From Acinetobacter sp. LoGeW2-3 (GTDB lineage: Bacteria > Pseudomonadota > Gammaproteobacteria > Pseudomonadales > Moraxellaceae): a stretch of 64,000 nucleotides of DNA. A model generated the notes under the pieces. That model ran no database searches. It saw only the letters and a list, made by a program, of their open reading frames with translations, and had not been told where the DNA came from. Below, in pieces: positions 37,376-46,847 of the stretch (position 1 is its first letter; every line of letters starts with the position of its first letter). The position numbers were made by a program, and so were the translations under genes. The stretch is taken from assembly GCF_002688565.1 (NCBI RefSeq), contig NZ_CP024011.1, positions 2,356,001 to 2,420,000 on the forward strand, given 5' to 3'.

Positions 37376-39985
37376 ATGAATATTGCGGCTAATCCAGCGA
37401 TCGAAGCAGATCAAACCATTTATTTAAAAGACTATCAAAAACCTTCTTATATCGTTGACTCGATTGAGCTGAATATTCAGGTGTATGCAGATCATACACT
37501 GGTCAGCTCTACACTGGTAATGCAGCGTCAGACTGAAGGTGATCTGGTTTTACTCGGACGCGATCTGGAACTGCAATCTATTCATCTTAATAGTAAGCCA
37601 CTTTCTGAAAGTGAGTATAAGATCGATGCTGAACAGCTAGTGATTAGCAATGCACCAGATCATGCCACCATTGAAACTGTTGTCCGTATTCATCCTGAAT
37701 CGAATACCCAATTAGAAGGTCTGTATCAAGCCAGTTCGGATCTGTTCGTAACCCAGAATGAACCAGAAGGTTTCCGTAAAATTACCTTCTATCCAGACCG
37801 TCCAGATGTCTTATCTGTTTTTACTACACGCGTTGAAGCAGATAAGAAATTCCCGGTTCTGCTTGCCAACGGTAACCTGATTGAAACTGGTGATGCAGGT
37901 GAAGGCCGTCACTATGCCATCTGGCAAGATCCGACCAAGAAACCAAGTTATTTATTTGCCTGTGTGATTGGTGATCTGGCGGTAATGAAAGATCGCTATA
38001 CCACTTCTGAAGGTCGTGATGTAGCACTGGAAATTTACGCTGAAGAAAAAGACATTCCAAAATGTAAAATTGCCATGGAAGCCTTAAAGCATTCTATGCG
38101 TTGGGATGAAGAGCATTATGGCCGTCCTTATGACCTTGACAATTATATGATTGTTGCCACCAGCGCGTTCAACATGGGTGCAATGGAAAATAAAGGCTTA
38201 AACATCTTCAATACCTCATGTGTACTGGCAGATGAAGAATTTACCACTGATGCTGCAATCATGCGGGTACAGTCCGTGATTGCGCATGAATATTTCCATA
38301 ACTGGACTGGTAACCGTATTACTTGTCGTGACTGGTTCCAGCTCTGTCTAAAAGAAGGTTTGACTGTATTCCGTGATCAATCATTCTCGGAAGATTTACA
38401 GTCTGCAGCTGTTCAGCGTATTGATGATGTTGCTGTACTTAAGGCACATCAGTTCCCTGAAGATTCTGGTCCATTGTCACATCCGCCACGTCCAGACCAT
38501 TTTGTTGAAATTAACAACTTCTATACCGCGACGGTGTATGAAAAAGGTGCGGAAATTAACCGCATGATGGCCACCTTACTTGGTAAGGCTAAATTCCGTA
38601 TGGGCACGGATGAATATTTCCGCCGTCATGATGGGGAAGCGGTAACAGTAGAAGACTGGGTTGCAGCATTAAGTGCAGGGTCTGGTGTCGATCTGTCTAA
38701 CTTCCTGATCTGGTATAACCAACCGGGTACACCAAAACTGGAAGTACATGGCGAGTATGATGCAGAAGCACAGTCTTATTGCCTGAACTTTAAACAAAGT
38801 TTGAAGTCACATCCGAAATATCCAAATCTGAAAGCTGTCCCGATTCCAGTGGCATTGGCGTTATTTGATGCAGAAAGCGGTGAACAGCTAACCTTAAATT
38901 CAAAGGCACTATTTGAAAATGGTGTGAAAGATGGGGTGTACCTGTTTGATCAGGATCAGGCACGTATCGAGTTTACGGGCGTAAAAGCTAAACCTATCGT
39001 GTCTTTACTGCGTAATTTCTCGGCGCCGGTGAATCTGGAATTTAACTATTCTGATAAAGAACTCGCTTTCCTGCTGCAGCATGAAACCAATGGTTTTAAC
39101 CGCTGGCAGGCGACCCAGACTTTACTTGAACGTATTCTTTTGAATGATCAGTCTGCAGCAGACATCTATGTTCAGGCAATGCTGAATACTTTACCGGGTG
39201 TTATTGAACAGGATCCATTACTGGCATCACGTCTGTTTGATGTACCTACTGAAGGCTATCTGGGCAGTCGTATCGATGTTGATTATCGTCCAAGCAAGGT
39301 TCAGGAAAAACGTAATGCCTTGCTGAATAAACTGGCGCGTGCTTTTGGTGATACGGCTAAAGAAATTTACCTGTCTCTTGATCCGGATCTGCAATCCGAT
39401 TTTTCTCAGGCGATGGGTACCCGTGCATTAAGAAACATCATGCTGACTATGATGGCACGCCATGGGGATGAATCTGCCTTTGATTTAGCTTATGAGCAGT
39501 ATCATACTGGCAATATGTCTGAACGTTTGGGAGCGCTTAAAGTCCTGGTTTGGAATGATGCACCACAAGCCCAAGAAGTTTTGGCAGACTTCTATAGCCG
39601 CTTTGAAGATGAAGCTTTATCTCTAGATCAATGGTTCATGGTTCAGGCTGCACATCCTCAAGCCACCGCTGAAACAATTGCTTATCTGACCCAGCATCCT
39701 GATTATGATCTGGCTGTGCCAAACCGTATCCGTGCAGTGAGCGGTGGCCTGAATGCAAACCCAGTCAATACATGGAGCTTTGGTGTACAACATTACATTA
39801 CACTGGCGAAGTATCTGGATGAGAAAAACCCGATTGTTGGTTCACGTCTGCTGCAAGTATTATCTCGTTGGTACACTTTGGCTGAACCACAACGTGGTGA
39901 AGTGAAGGCGCAACTTGAAGCATTAAAACCTTTGGTAAAATCTAAAAATGTCTGTGAAACCCTGAACAGTATGCTTAGTGTTTAA
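37376..39985 (+). CDS. pepN: Aminopeptidase N (M1 family)
   Basis: Zinc aminopeptidase for peptide turnover. The 869-residue protein has the substrate-binding GAMENKG (about residue 268), the zinc motif HEYFHNWTGNR (about residue 304) with the third ligand in KEGLT, and a long helical C-terminal domain. Length and motifs match gammaproteobacterial PepN. It has its own long upstream region and a terminator. Confidence 0.96.
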   Translation: MNIAANPAIEADQTIYLKDYQKPSYIVDSIELNIQVYADHTLVSSTLVMQRQTEGDLVLLGRDLELQSIHLNSKPLSESEYKIDAEQLVISNAPDHATIETVVRIHPESNTQLEGLYQASSDLFVTQNEPEGFRKITFYPDRPDVLSVFTTRVEADKKFPVLLANGNLIETGDAGEGRHYAIWQDPTKKPSYLFACVIGDLAVMKDRYTTSEGRDVALEIYAEEKDIPKCKIAMEALKHSMRWDEEHYGRPYDLDNYMIVATSAFNMGAMENKGLNIFNTSCVLADEEFTTDAAIMRVQSVIAHEYFHNWTGNRITCRDWFQLCLKEGLTVFRDQSFSEDLQSAAVQRIDDVAVLKAHQFPEDSGPLSHPPRPDHFVEINNFYTATVYEKGAEINRMMATLLGKAKFRMGTDEYFRRHDGEAVTVEDWVAALSAGSGVDLSNFLIWYNQPGTPKLEVHGEYDAEAQSYCLNFKQSLKSHPKYPNLKAVPIPVALALFDAESGEQLTLNSKALFENGVKDGVYLFDQDQARIEFTGVKAKPIVSLLRNFSAPVNLEFNYSDKELAFLLQHETNGFNRWQATQTLLERILLNDQSAADIYVQAMLNTLPGVIEQDPLLASRLFDVPTEGYLGSRIDVDYRPSKVQEKRNALLNKLARAFGDTAKEIYLSLDPDLQSDFSQAMGTRALRNIMLTMMARHGDESAFDLAYEQYHTGNMSERLGALKVLVWNDAPQAQEVLADFYSRFEDEALSLDQWFMVQAAHPQATAETIAYLTQHPDYDLAVPNRIRAVSGGLNANPVNTWSFGVQHYITLAKYLDEKNPIVGSRLLQVLSRWYTLAEPQRGEVKAQLEALKPLVKSKNVCETLNSMLSV

Positions 39986-39998
39986 TTTATAAAAAGTA

Positions 39999-40028
39999 AA
40001 AAGCCGGATTTAATATCCGGCTTTTTTA
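39999..40028 (+). terminator. Terminator after pepN
   Basis: AAAAGCCGGAT-TTAAT-ATCCGGCTTTTTT hairpin with a T-tract. Confidence 0.92.
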
Positions 40029-40101
40029 TTTCGTTAATCAGTAATATTTATTCAATATGTTATTAAAGAAAGCATGTATTAAATTTTGCTTTAACATGGG
40101 A

Positions 40102-40138
40102 ACACATATCGGAGTATGTGTGACGCCATTTTCAGGCG
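40102..40138 (+). promoter_or_regulatory. Two consecutive small hairpins in a leader
   Basis: ACACATA-TCGGAG-TATGTGT (40102-40121) and CGCC-...-GGCG (about 40124-40138) lie 46-83 bp before the start of the next gene. They may fold in its mRNA leader. Neither is a terminator. Confidence 0.35.
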
Positions 40139-40184
40139 CTCACGATGTAAAGATCAAGATGATCTGATAATTGGGCGAATTGAA

Positions 40185-40394
40185 ATGTTATTGAAAATTG
40201 AAGATGGATTTTATTTAAATACGCAACATATTATTGGTGTGCGAGTTATCAAGGATAGTACGCGTGGAGTGTTCGAGGTTCATTTAGAATACACACCAAA
40301 TTCGGTACAGAAGTCTGGCGAATATATCAAAGTGTTCAGCTCCCAGTTGGAAGCGGAAATGTTCCTCAACCAATTGAACCAGAAAATTCGCTAG
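40185..40394 (+). CDS. Small hypothetical protein, 69 residues
   Basis: MLLKIEDGFYLN, then a beta-rich middle (GVFEVHLEYTP) and a C-terminal helix (SQLEAEMFLNQLNQ). No known family. The ATG at 40185 is the most natural start; an upstream ATG at 40116 would read through two hairpins, and its GGAG is only one base away. A terminator follows. It is probably real, given the clear end and the base composition. Confidence 0.6.
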   Translation: MLLKIEDGFYLNTQHIIGVRVIKDSTRGVFEVHLEYTPNSVQKSGEYIKVFSSQLEAEMFLNQLNQKIR

Positions 40395-40406
40395 CTTCTA
40401 GAAATG

Positions 40407-40440
40407 CAAAAAGCCTGTCATTTGAGACAGGCTTTTTGTT
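40407..40440. terminator. Bidirectional terminator between convergent genes
   Basis: AAAAAGCCTGTC-ATTTGA-GACAGGCTTTTTG. T-runs occur on both strands, serving the gene ending at 40394 and the uspA gene ending at 40453. Confidence 0.9.
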
Positions 40441-40452
40441 TAGAAAATAAAT

Positions 40453-40899
40453 TTATTCTTTCACGATCAGTACTGGAATATCAGCCAAGCCAAGTACATT
40501 TTGTGCCACGCTGCCTAAAATCAGTTTTTGCAACCCTTTACGGCCATGTGAACCCATTACAATCAAATCCACAGGTATTTCATGGCTGGTTTGCAGAATA
40601 CCATCCGATGGTGAAATGCCATGCAAAATCCGAATATCCAGATCTATACCTTCACGGGTAAAGGTATGTTTTAAATCATTGAGCCGATCCAGCGCATTTT
40701 GCTCAGCCTGCATAAAATAATCGGTGACTGCTGGTGCAACCTTGTAAAAATCCACTCCAGAAAAAGGGTCAACCGCAATGACGCTGATCAAAGTCACTTT
40801 GCTGCTAAACACTTTTGCAATATCGAGTGCATGTTCCGCAGCAGCATATGAGATAGGCGATTCATCAATTGCGACCAGGATGTGGTGATAATGTGCCAT
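40453..40899 (-). CDS. Universal stress protein UspA family (distal copy)
   Basis: The 148-residue protein starts MAHYHHILVAIDESPIS and has the ATP-binding motif GSHGRKGLQKLILGS (G-x2-G-x9-G-S), so it is the nucleotide-binding UspA type. ATG at 40899 is supported by AGGAAT; upstream in-frame codons are unlikely to be used. It lies downstream of a second uspA on the same strand, probably a tandem duplication. Function is stress survival by family; the signal is not known. Confidence 0.9.
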   Translation of the reverse strand: MAHYHHILVAIDESPISYAAAEHALDIAKVFSSKVTLISVIAVDPFSGVDFYKVAPAVTDYFMQAEQNALDRLNDLKHTFTREGIDLDIRILHGISPSDGILQTSHEIPVDLIVMGSHGRKGLQKLILGSVAQNVLGLADIPVLIVKE

Positions 40900-41022
40900 A
40901 AGAATTCCTGATAATGATGCACGCTTGGAAACAGAACACAGCTGTAGCTGGCGTGATGAATGATTGCAGTGCGTTAAACCATAATTTTTCGTACTGCGCA
41001 TCTAGTGACACGCACATACTGA

Positions 41023-41466
41023 TTATTTTTTAATGATCAGCACAGGGATTTCAGAAACACCCAGAACGTCTTGTGCAAAGCTACCCAGAATGATTTTTTG
41101 GAAGCCTTTACGACCATGTGAACCCATCACAATCAAATCTGCACCCGTTTCTTCTGCAGTGTTTGAAACATGTTCGGCATTGACCAAACCGGTCACAATA
41201 TGTGATTCAGCTTCCACACCTTCCTCTTGAGCAATGATGGTTGCTTGCTTCAATGCTTTCTTGGCATTGGCATGTGCTTCTACAAAATATTCTTTCATAA
41301 TGGCAGAGCTATAGTAGAAATCTGCCTCAGTAAATGGGTTTTCTGCAATCAGACTCACGACTGTCAGTCTGCTACCAAATGCTTTTGCAATTTTCGCAGC
41401 ATGACGTACTGCTGAAAAGGAAATTTCTGAACCGTCCACAGGGACTAAAATATGTTGATAGGCCAT
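41023..41466 (-). CDS. Universal stress protein UspA family (proximal copy)
   Basis: The 147-residue protein starts MAYQHILVPVDGSEISFSA and carries the same ATP-binding motif, GSHGRKGFQKIILGS, as its neighbour. The two proteins are similar along their whole length, including SAVRHAAKIAKAFGS / YAAAEHALDIAKVFSS, so they are tandem paralogs separated by about 120 bp. GGAG precedes the ATG. Confidence 0.9.
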   Translation of the reverse strand: MAYQHILVPVDGSEISFSAVRHAAKIAKAFGSRLTVVSLIAENPFTEADFYYSSAIMKEYFVEAHANAKKALKQATIIAQEEGVEAESHIVTGLVNAEHVSNTAEETGADLIVMGSHGRKGFQKIILGSFAQDVLGVSEIPVLIIKK

Positions 41467-41733
41467 CTTATTTATACTCCGCTTTCGTTGTTGTCTTGCT
41501 TTAAACTATTGATAGCACAGTGATGATGGGGGTTCAATTGCAAAATATAAAAAAATCTGAAAATTCATTAAATTACAGTGATATATTTACAAAAAACTGT
41601 AGACTGCTTGGCAGATAAAATAGACTAAAACACCCGGATTTTTAGCAGATTTCATAAATCTGTATTAAGCTGGCTGGGTTTAAATTTATAGAGCATTGAA
41701 ACTTAGAAAATTATTACTGGAAATATTTTGAAT

Positions 41734-42765
41734 ATGGTTAAAACGCATATCATCAGTGGAAGAACAGGACTATTGAGTCTCATCTTTTTATGGGGATTAT
41801 ATGGCTGTCAGAGTACAGCGCAGAACAGCAAAATTATTGCGACTGCTTTTAATATGACTACCGCCGTTCAACAGAAAATCATGGACCGTTATGCACCGGA
41901 TGATGTCATTGTGCAGCAAAATATTCTCTATGATTCTGATCGGCAGCTGGGTCTGGACCTATATCAGCCACCAAATATTGCTCAACTTGAAACGCGTCCA
42001 ACGGTGATCTGGATTCATGGCGGTGGCTGGATTTCCGGATCGCGGGAACATGCACGAGGTTATTTTAAGCTGCTGGCATCAAAAGGGTATAACGTAGTAT
42101 CTGTACAATATCAGCTTGCTCCAAAGTCACAATATCCAAGTCAGCTTCAGCAGATTAATACAGCTTTGGCTTATTTGCAGAAACATGCAGATCAATACAA
42201 TATTAATCCAGAACAACTCTATTTGGCAGGAGATTCGGCAGGTGCCAATCTTGCCAGTCATTATGCCGCCTTGTTGACTAATCCAGTGTTTGCGCAAAAT
42301 TCTAATTTTATTCCTTCGATTCAGCCTGCACAACTCAAAGGTCTGATTCTGCACTGTGGTATTTATGATCTGAATGCGTTTGTCGATACAGCACCGGAAG
42401 AAATCAAGCTGGTCGAATGGGGTGTTTATAATATGGTGCAGGCCTATACGGGTGATCGACGACAAGATGCAGCCTTCCTGAAACAGATTTCACCGATTCA
42501 GCATATTACCCCGAATTATCCACCTGTGTTAATTAGTGGCGGAAACAAGGACTTTCTCACTGAAACGCAATCTTATCCATTTGTGCAGGTCTTGAAAGCC
42601 AATCAGGTGCCGGTACAGGAAGTCTTTTATCCAGAATCGAAAACCTGGCTGATTCATGAATATCAATTTTATATGGGCAAAAAAGAAAGCCAGCAAACCT
42701 TTGAGCGGACACTACAATTTCTGCAATCACCCATTGGTGTGTCATCTACACCTAACCGAAGATAA
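41734..42765 (+). CDS. Lipoprotein alpha/beta hydrolase (HSL-like esterase)
   Basis: The N-terminal signal is of lipoprotein type, ending LWGLYGCQ, so it is probably membrane-anchored through Cys. The hydrolase has the oxyanion motif HGGGW, the nucleophile GDSAGANLA and a late His (LIHEYQF). These fit the hormone-sensitive-lipase (BD-FAE) family. The start may be the TTG at 41728, which has a better placed GGAA, or the ATG at 41734. The substrate is unknown. It stands alone, convergent with benE. Confidence 0.83.
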   Translation: MVKTHIISGRTGLLSLIFLWGLYGCQSTAQNSKIIATAFNMTTAVQQKIMDRYAPDDVIVQQNILYDSDRQLGLDLYQPPNIAQLETRPTVIWIHGGGWISGSREHARGYFKLLASKGYNVVSVQYQLAPKSQYPSQLQQINTALAYLQKHADQYNINPEQLYLAGDSAGANLASHYAALLTNPVFAQNSNFIPSIQPAQLKGLILHCGIYDLNAFVDTAPEEIKLVEWGVYNMVQAYTGDRRQDAAFLKQISPIQHITPNYPPVLISGGNKDFLTETQSYPFVQVLKANQVPVQEVFYPESKTWLIHEYQFYMGKKESQQTFERTLQFLQSPIGVSSTPNRR

Positions 42766-42770
42766 AGATC

Positions 42771-43949
42771 TTAATAGGTTTTACGCCATTTAAAGAACAG
42801 GTGTACGACCAGGCCAAATAATAGTCCCCAGAATGCAGAGCCAATTCCAAGGAACTGCACCCCTGAAGCGCTGAACAGGAAGGTCAATAACGCCGCTTCA
42901 CGTTCATCTATCTGGTTAAAAGCAAGCGCAATGTTATGACCAATGGTGCCAAGCAGGGCAATACCGGCCAGCGCAGTAATAAATACAGCCGGGAAGGCTA
43001 AAAGAATACTGGTGAGGGTTGCTGCAAATAATCCCATCAAAATATAGAAGAAACCACAGCTCATGCCTGCGATATAACGCTTCTTGCTATCTGGATGGGC
43101 CTGATCATCAAGACTGATGGCGGCACTGATCGCAGCAATATTCACGGCAAAGCAACCGAACGGAGCCAATAAGGTTTGAGCAGTACCGGTCCAGCCAATC
43201 AGCTGATTAACATGTGGGGTATAACCATAACTTTTAATCATCGCCAGGCCGGGTAGATATTGCGAGGCCATGTTGATAACAAAGAGTGGCAAAGCCAGAC
43301 CAAGAATCGCAGTCCAGGAAAATTCAGGATTCACCCAGGCTGGATGAGCCAGTGACCAATGCAGGCTTGGTGGATGAAAGTCCAGAAATATTGGACATAG
43401 GGCTACACCAGCAATCACGGTAACGACAATGCTATAACGCGGTGACAGGCGTTTGGCAATGATATAGGCAGCCAGTAGAGACAGGATAAAACCCAGTTCA
43501 TGCTGCAAGCTGGCAAACAGACCAATCCCGAATTTAAGCAAAACCCCGGCTAACATTGCGCTGGTTAAACTTTGTGGAATGGCATGCAGGACTTTTTCAA
43601 AAATACCCAGAAAACCCAATACTGCGGTGACGAGTCCGCAAATCAGAAAAGCACCTAATGCTTCAGGTAGGCTATAACCCGTTCCAGTCGCCAAGATTAA
43701 GGCCAGACCTGCCGTCGACCAGGACGTCGCAACTGGATATTTAAACTTCCAGGACAGAATCAGTCCACAAAGACCAATCCCGATGCCTAAGGCCCAGAAC
43801 CAGGAGGTGATTTCAGCTGTATTCGCGCCCAAGAGCTGTGCGGCTTGAATCACCAGCACGGAGGAAACACTGATACCCACTAAAAAAGTAATAAAACCAG
43901 CAAAAACTGCGGGTAGGGAGACGTCTTGAAGAAATTTTTGCATATCCAT
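42771..43949 (-). CDS. benE: BenE-family benzoate/H+ symporter-like transporter
   Basis: Polytopic membrane protein of about 392 residues with around twelve TM helices. The segment PAVFAGFITFLVGISVSSVLVIQAA near the start and APFGCFAVNIAAISAAI in the middle are characteristic of BenE. No ben catabolic genes are in the window, so the benzoate substrate is inferred from family only. The start (43949) follows from family length; an upstream ATG adds 11 residues. Confidence 0.85.
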   Translation of the reverse strand: MDMQKFLQDVSLPAVFAGFITFLVGISVSSVLVIQAAQLLGANTAEITSWFWALGIGIGLCGLILSWKFKYPVATSWSTAGLALILATGTGYSLPEALGAFLICGLVTAVLGFLGIFEKVLHAIPQSLTSAMLAGVLLKFGIGLFASLQHELGFILSLLAAYIIAKRLSPRYSIVVTVIAGVALCPIFLDFHPPSLHWSLAHPAWVNPEFSWTAILGLALPLFVINMASQYLPGLAMIKSYGYTPHVNQLIGWTGTAQTLLAPFGCFAVNIAAISAAISLDDQAHPDSKKRYIAGMSCGFFYILMGLFAATLTSILLAFPAVFITALAGIALLGTIGHNIALAFNQIDEREAALLTFLFSASGVQFLGIGSAFWGLLFGLVVHLFFKWRKTY

Positions 43950-44067
43950 TGCAGAGATAATCAGTATGAGTGAAAAGTGCACTCATCATACGCCCATCAG
44001 GAATATCCTTAAAGGCAGAAACAACCTAAATCACGTGTGATTTAAAGTTGTTGGAGTGTGATGCAGT

Positions 44068-44718
44068 TTATAAAGTTGAGGTTGCCAGTTTAAGGCCAAA
44101 GCCACAAAACAGGATCGCTACGCTGGCTACACAGAGCGAAGTCAGGCGATCACGATGACCAAAGAATTGGGCCAGACTGGCACCTGAGAAAATCAGAATA
44201 CTCAGATAAGACATGCTAATCATCTGTAATATGATGGCCAAAATGGTAAAAGTCAGCGCTGGATAGGAATAGGCGGGATCAACAAACTGCACAAAGAAGG
44301 AGAGATAAAACAGAATCGCTTTGGGATTCAAAATACTGATGGTCATCGCGGTACGGAAAGGATGTAGCTGTTCTAGACTCTGTTCAGCTTGCTGGATATG
44401 TGCATTGCTATGTGTGGTATTCCAGGTGTGGTAAGCCGCAATCAGCAGTTTAATACCCAGATAACTTAAGTAAATTGCACCGATTATTTTCAGAATAGTA
44501 AATAAGACCGGAAAGGCATGCAGTAAAGATGCAGCACCGAGTGCGGTCAGGAAAATTAAGACCATATCTCCGGCATAGACGCCGAAAGCGGCCCGATAGC
44601 CAGTTTTAATCCCATAGCGAGAAGCTACCGACATGACATACAGGGAATTTGGTCCGGGTAACATCACAATTAACGTTGTGCCAATGATAAAGGTCGTTAA
44701 ATCAGTGATACCAAACAC
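44068..44718 (-). CDS. LysE/RhtB-family amino-acid exporter (LeuE-like)
   Basis: Six-TM exporter of 216 residues. MLPGPNSLYVMSVASRYGIKTGYRAAFG near the start is the LysE-family signature, with the conserved PGP. The C-terminal half has NPKAILFYLSFFVQF. The start codon is GTG. The substrate is not certain; LeuE-like is suggested by sequence pattern. It begins just after the tal terminator, whose loop holds a -10-like TATAAT. Confidence 0.85.
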   Translation of the reverse strand: MFGITDLTTFIIGTTLIVMLPGPNSLYVMSVASRYGIKTGYRAAFGVYAGDMVLIFLTALGAASLLHAFPVLFTILKIIGAIYLSYLGIKLLIAAYHTWNTTHSNAHIQQAEQSLEQLHPFRTAMTISILNPKAILFYLSFFVQFVDPAYSYPALTFTILAIILQMISMSYLSILIFSGASLAQFFGHRDRLTSLCVASVAILFCGFGLKLATSTL

Positions 44719-44734
44719 ACAAAAACCACATACA

Positions 44735-44768
44735 AAAAAGCCGATGCGGCATTATACCCGCATCGGCT
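44735..44768 (-). terminator. Terminator after tal with a -10-like loop
   Basis: Minus-strand stem AGCCGATGCGG / CCGCATCGGCT (11 bp) followed by T6. The loop contains TATAAT on the minus strand (44756-44751), about 33 bp before the LysE-family gene. Confidence 0.9.
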
Positions 44769-44785
44769 CATGACTGAATTAAGAT

Positions 44786-45769
44786 TTAAGCCTTAATTTC
44801 TGAATCTGCTGTAAAACTTTGCTTTAACAGGGTAGACAGCTGTTCACGTGCCTTAATAAAGCCCTGAATACCAGCCTCCAATAACTGAGATGCCATTGGA
44901 TCTTGTTGCAATTGTTGCTTAAAGTCTTCTTGGCTAATTGGCGTTAAAGAGCCTTGCTCTGTCACATGATTTGCAGATAACTGTGGCTCAACGACACGGT
45001 TATCCTGTTCCAGCTGATCAAGTAGGTTTGGCGCAACAGTCAGTAGATCACATCCAGTCAGACCAAGAACCTGATCAATACTCCGGAAGCTGGCACCCAT
45101 CACTTCAGTCTGAATACCGTGTGATTTATAGAAGTTATAAATACTTTTCACCGATAACACGCCAGGATCTTTTTCAATCGGGTAGTGATCTACGCCTTCG
45201 GCTTTTTTGTACCAGTCCAGAATACGGCCAACGAATGGAGAAATCAGGGTAACTTTGGCATCTGCACAAGCTTGTGCCTGATGCTGACCAAAGAGTAGGG
45301 TCAAGTTGGTATGAATACTTTCAGCTTCAAGGGCGCGGGCAGCCTGAATACCTTCCCAGGTCGATGCGATCTTGATCAGAATACGGTTTGAAGAAACACC
45401 GTATTGTGCATACAATGCCAACAATTCTTTGGCTTTGGCAATTGTTGCTTCAATGTCATAAGACAGGGATGCATCCACTTCAGTTGAAACACGGCCTTCA
45501 ATCAGTTTAAGAATTTCTACACCGAATTTAACGGTCAAAATATCAATTGTGCGTTCAATCAGTTCATTGCCCACATAACCTTCAGTTTTAGCTTGAGCGT
45601 AAGCATCTTCAATAAGCGCCTTGTTTTCAGCCTGATTCGCCGCCGCAGTAATCAGTGAAGGATTGGTGGTCGCATCGAGTGGACGGAACTTTTCAATTGC
45701 AGCTAAGTCACTACTGTCTGCAACAATGGTGGTGAATTGTTTTAATTGGTTTAACGCACTTTGAGTCAT
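44786..45769 (-). CDS. tal: Transaldolase
   Basis: Pentose-phosphate enzyme of 327 residues, TalB type. It has the phosphate-binding DATTNPSLITAA and the catalytic Lys in RILIKIASTWEG, then NLTLLFGQHQAQAC. PFVGRILDWYKK and GASFRSIDQVLGLTGCD complete the signature. No transketolase is adjacent. In Acinetobacter, where glycolysis is incomplete, it would supply sugar phosphates. A strong terminator follows. Confidence 0.95.
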   Translation of the reverse strand: MTQSALNQLKQFTTIVADSSDLAAIEKFRPLDATTNPSLITAAANQAENKALIEDAYAQAKTEGYVGNELIERTIDILTVKFGVEILKLIEGRVSTEVDASLSYDIEATIAKAKELLALYAQYGVSSNRILIKIASTWEGIQAARALEAESIHTNLTLLFGQHQAQACADAKVTLISPFVGRILDWYKKAEGVDHYPIEKDPGVLSVKSIYNFYKSHGIQTEVMGASFRSIDQVLGLTGCDLLTVAPNLLDQLEQDNRVVEPQLSANHVTEQGSLTPISQEDFKQQLQQDPMASQLLEAGIQGFIKAREQLSTLLKQSFTADSEIKA

Positions 45770-45857
45770 TTGGATCTAGTTCTTAGGTTATTGCTTATGC
45801 ATTCTGTTATATCACAAAGTGCTTATTTCCCAAGCGTTCACCGACTAATTTCGGTAA

Positions 45858-46748
45858 CTAAACTGTGTTTTTACGTTGATTTCTGATGTGATTAATCAAA
45901 AAATGTGCAGCTTTGCCGAGTTTAGTTTCACGGCTCCAGACCAGATCGACAAAATAGTCAAACTTTGGTGTGAAATCATACAAATCCAGAATATGCAGCT
46001 GTTCCCGAATATGCGGATGCTCCTGCAGCATTTCTATTGGTAAAATTCCCCAACCCAGCCCCTGTTTAATCTGTCGATAGGCTGAATGATGATTGTCAGT
46101 ACGCCAATAATGTTTTGAAAATAACAGTTCCGGCTTGATCTGACGATCACGGCTAGCCACTACAATCTGGCGGCTATTCAGAATCTGCTCATAACTGACC
46201 TGTTCAAGCTGACTTAAGGGATGGGATTTCGCTGCTACAGCGACCAGACTTTCTTTTTTTAACTCGACAAATTGTTCTCGGGTTTCCAGTTGTTCCCGCT
46301 CAAACATCAATGCCAACTGTGCCGAGCCTTCAAATAGCATCCGATGCGCATCTTCCTGCGGGGCAGAGAAAACATTGATCTGTAAATCCGGAAATTGTTG
46401 CTCCAGCAATACCACATAATCGGTCCATCGCGTATGTAATAGCTCAGAGACGATCACAATATTCAGTTCAGATTCTAGACCTGAACTTAATGCTTGAGCA
46501 TGTTGCTTCCACTGATTCATTTCCACCAATAGCTGTTCTGTTTTTTTATACAGCGCTTGAGCAGCTGCTGTTGGTTGCGGCTCACGACCAATTCGTTCAA
46601 ATAATTGTAGATCTAGATCAATTTCCATATTGGCAATCGCCATACTCACGGCAGAGGGCACTTTGCCGAGCTTACGTGCAGCCGCAGAGAAAGAACCAGT
46701 TTCTATAACCGCTTTAAATAACAGTAATTGTTCTTGATTGATGTTCAT
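45858..46748 (-). CDS. LysR-family regulator, probably of the adjacent PACE efflux gene
   Basis: The 296-residue LysR protein has an N-terminal HTH (SFSAAARKLGKVPSAVSMAIANME) and a periplasmic-binding-like effector domain. It is divergent from a PACE efflux gene, the same arrangement as AceR/AceI in Acinetobacter baumannii, where the LysR activates the pump in response to chlorhexidine or polyamines. Identity with AceR is inferred from arrangement and not proven. Confidence 0.85.
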   Translation of the reverse strand: MNINQEQLLLFKAVIETGSFSAAARKLGKVPSAVSMAIANMEIDLDLQLFERIGREPQPTAAAQALYKKTEQLLVEMNQWKQHAQALSSGLESELNIVIVSELLHTRWTDYVVLLEQQFPDLQINVFSAPQEDAHRMLFEGSAQLALMFEREQLETREQFVELKKESLVAVAAKSHPLSQLEQVSYEQILNSRQIVVASRDRQIKPELLFSKHYWRTDNHHSAYRQIKQGLGWGILPIEMLQEHPHIREQLHILDLYDFTPKFDYFVDLVWSRETKLGKAAHFLINHIRNQRKNTV

Positions 46749-46775
46749 CTTTTAATCTATCAATATTTTTGAAAG

Positions 46776-46789
46776 ATTCTAACTCGAAT
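46776..46789. promoter_or_regulatory. Candidate LysR operator between divergent genes
   Basis: ATTC-TAACTC-GAAT inverted repeat (T-N11-A-like pattern) lies in the 99-bp gap between the LysR and PACE starts. Inferred from symmetry and position. Confidence 0.4.
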
Positions 46790-46847
46790 AATCAAATAAT
46801 TGGAAATAAACTAACCAACATCATTTAAGTTATTTGAGTAAGCAGAG

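Noticed and set aside
40116..40184. N-terminal extension of the small gene from an ATG at 40116
   Set aside because: Its GGAG is only one base before the ATG and it crosses hairpins; the ATG at 40185 gives a more natural protein.
44835..44860. parS-like site (TGTTCACGTGCC) inside tal
   Set aside because: Only part of the consensus is matched, the right half is wrong, and the site is far from parAB.
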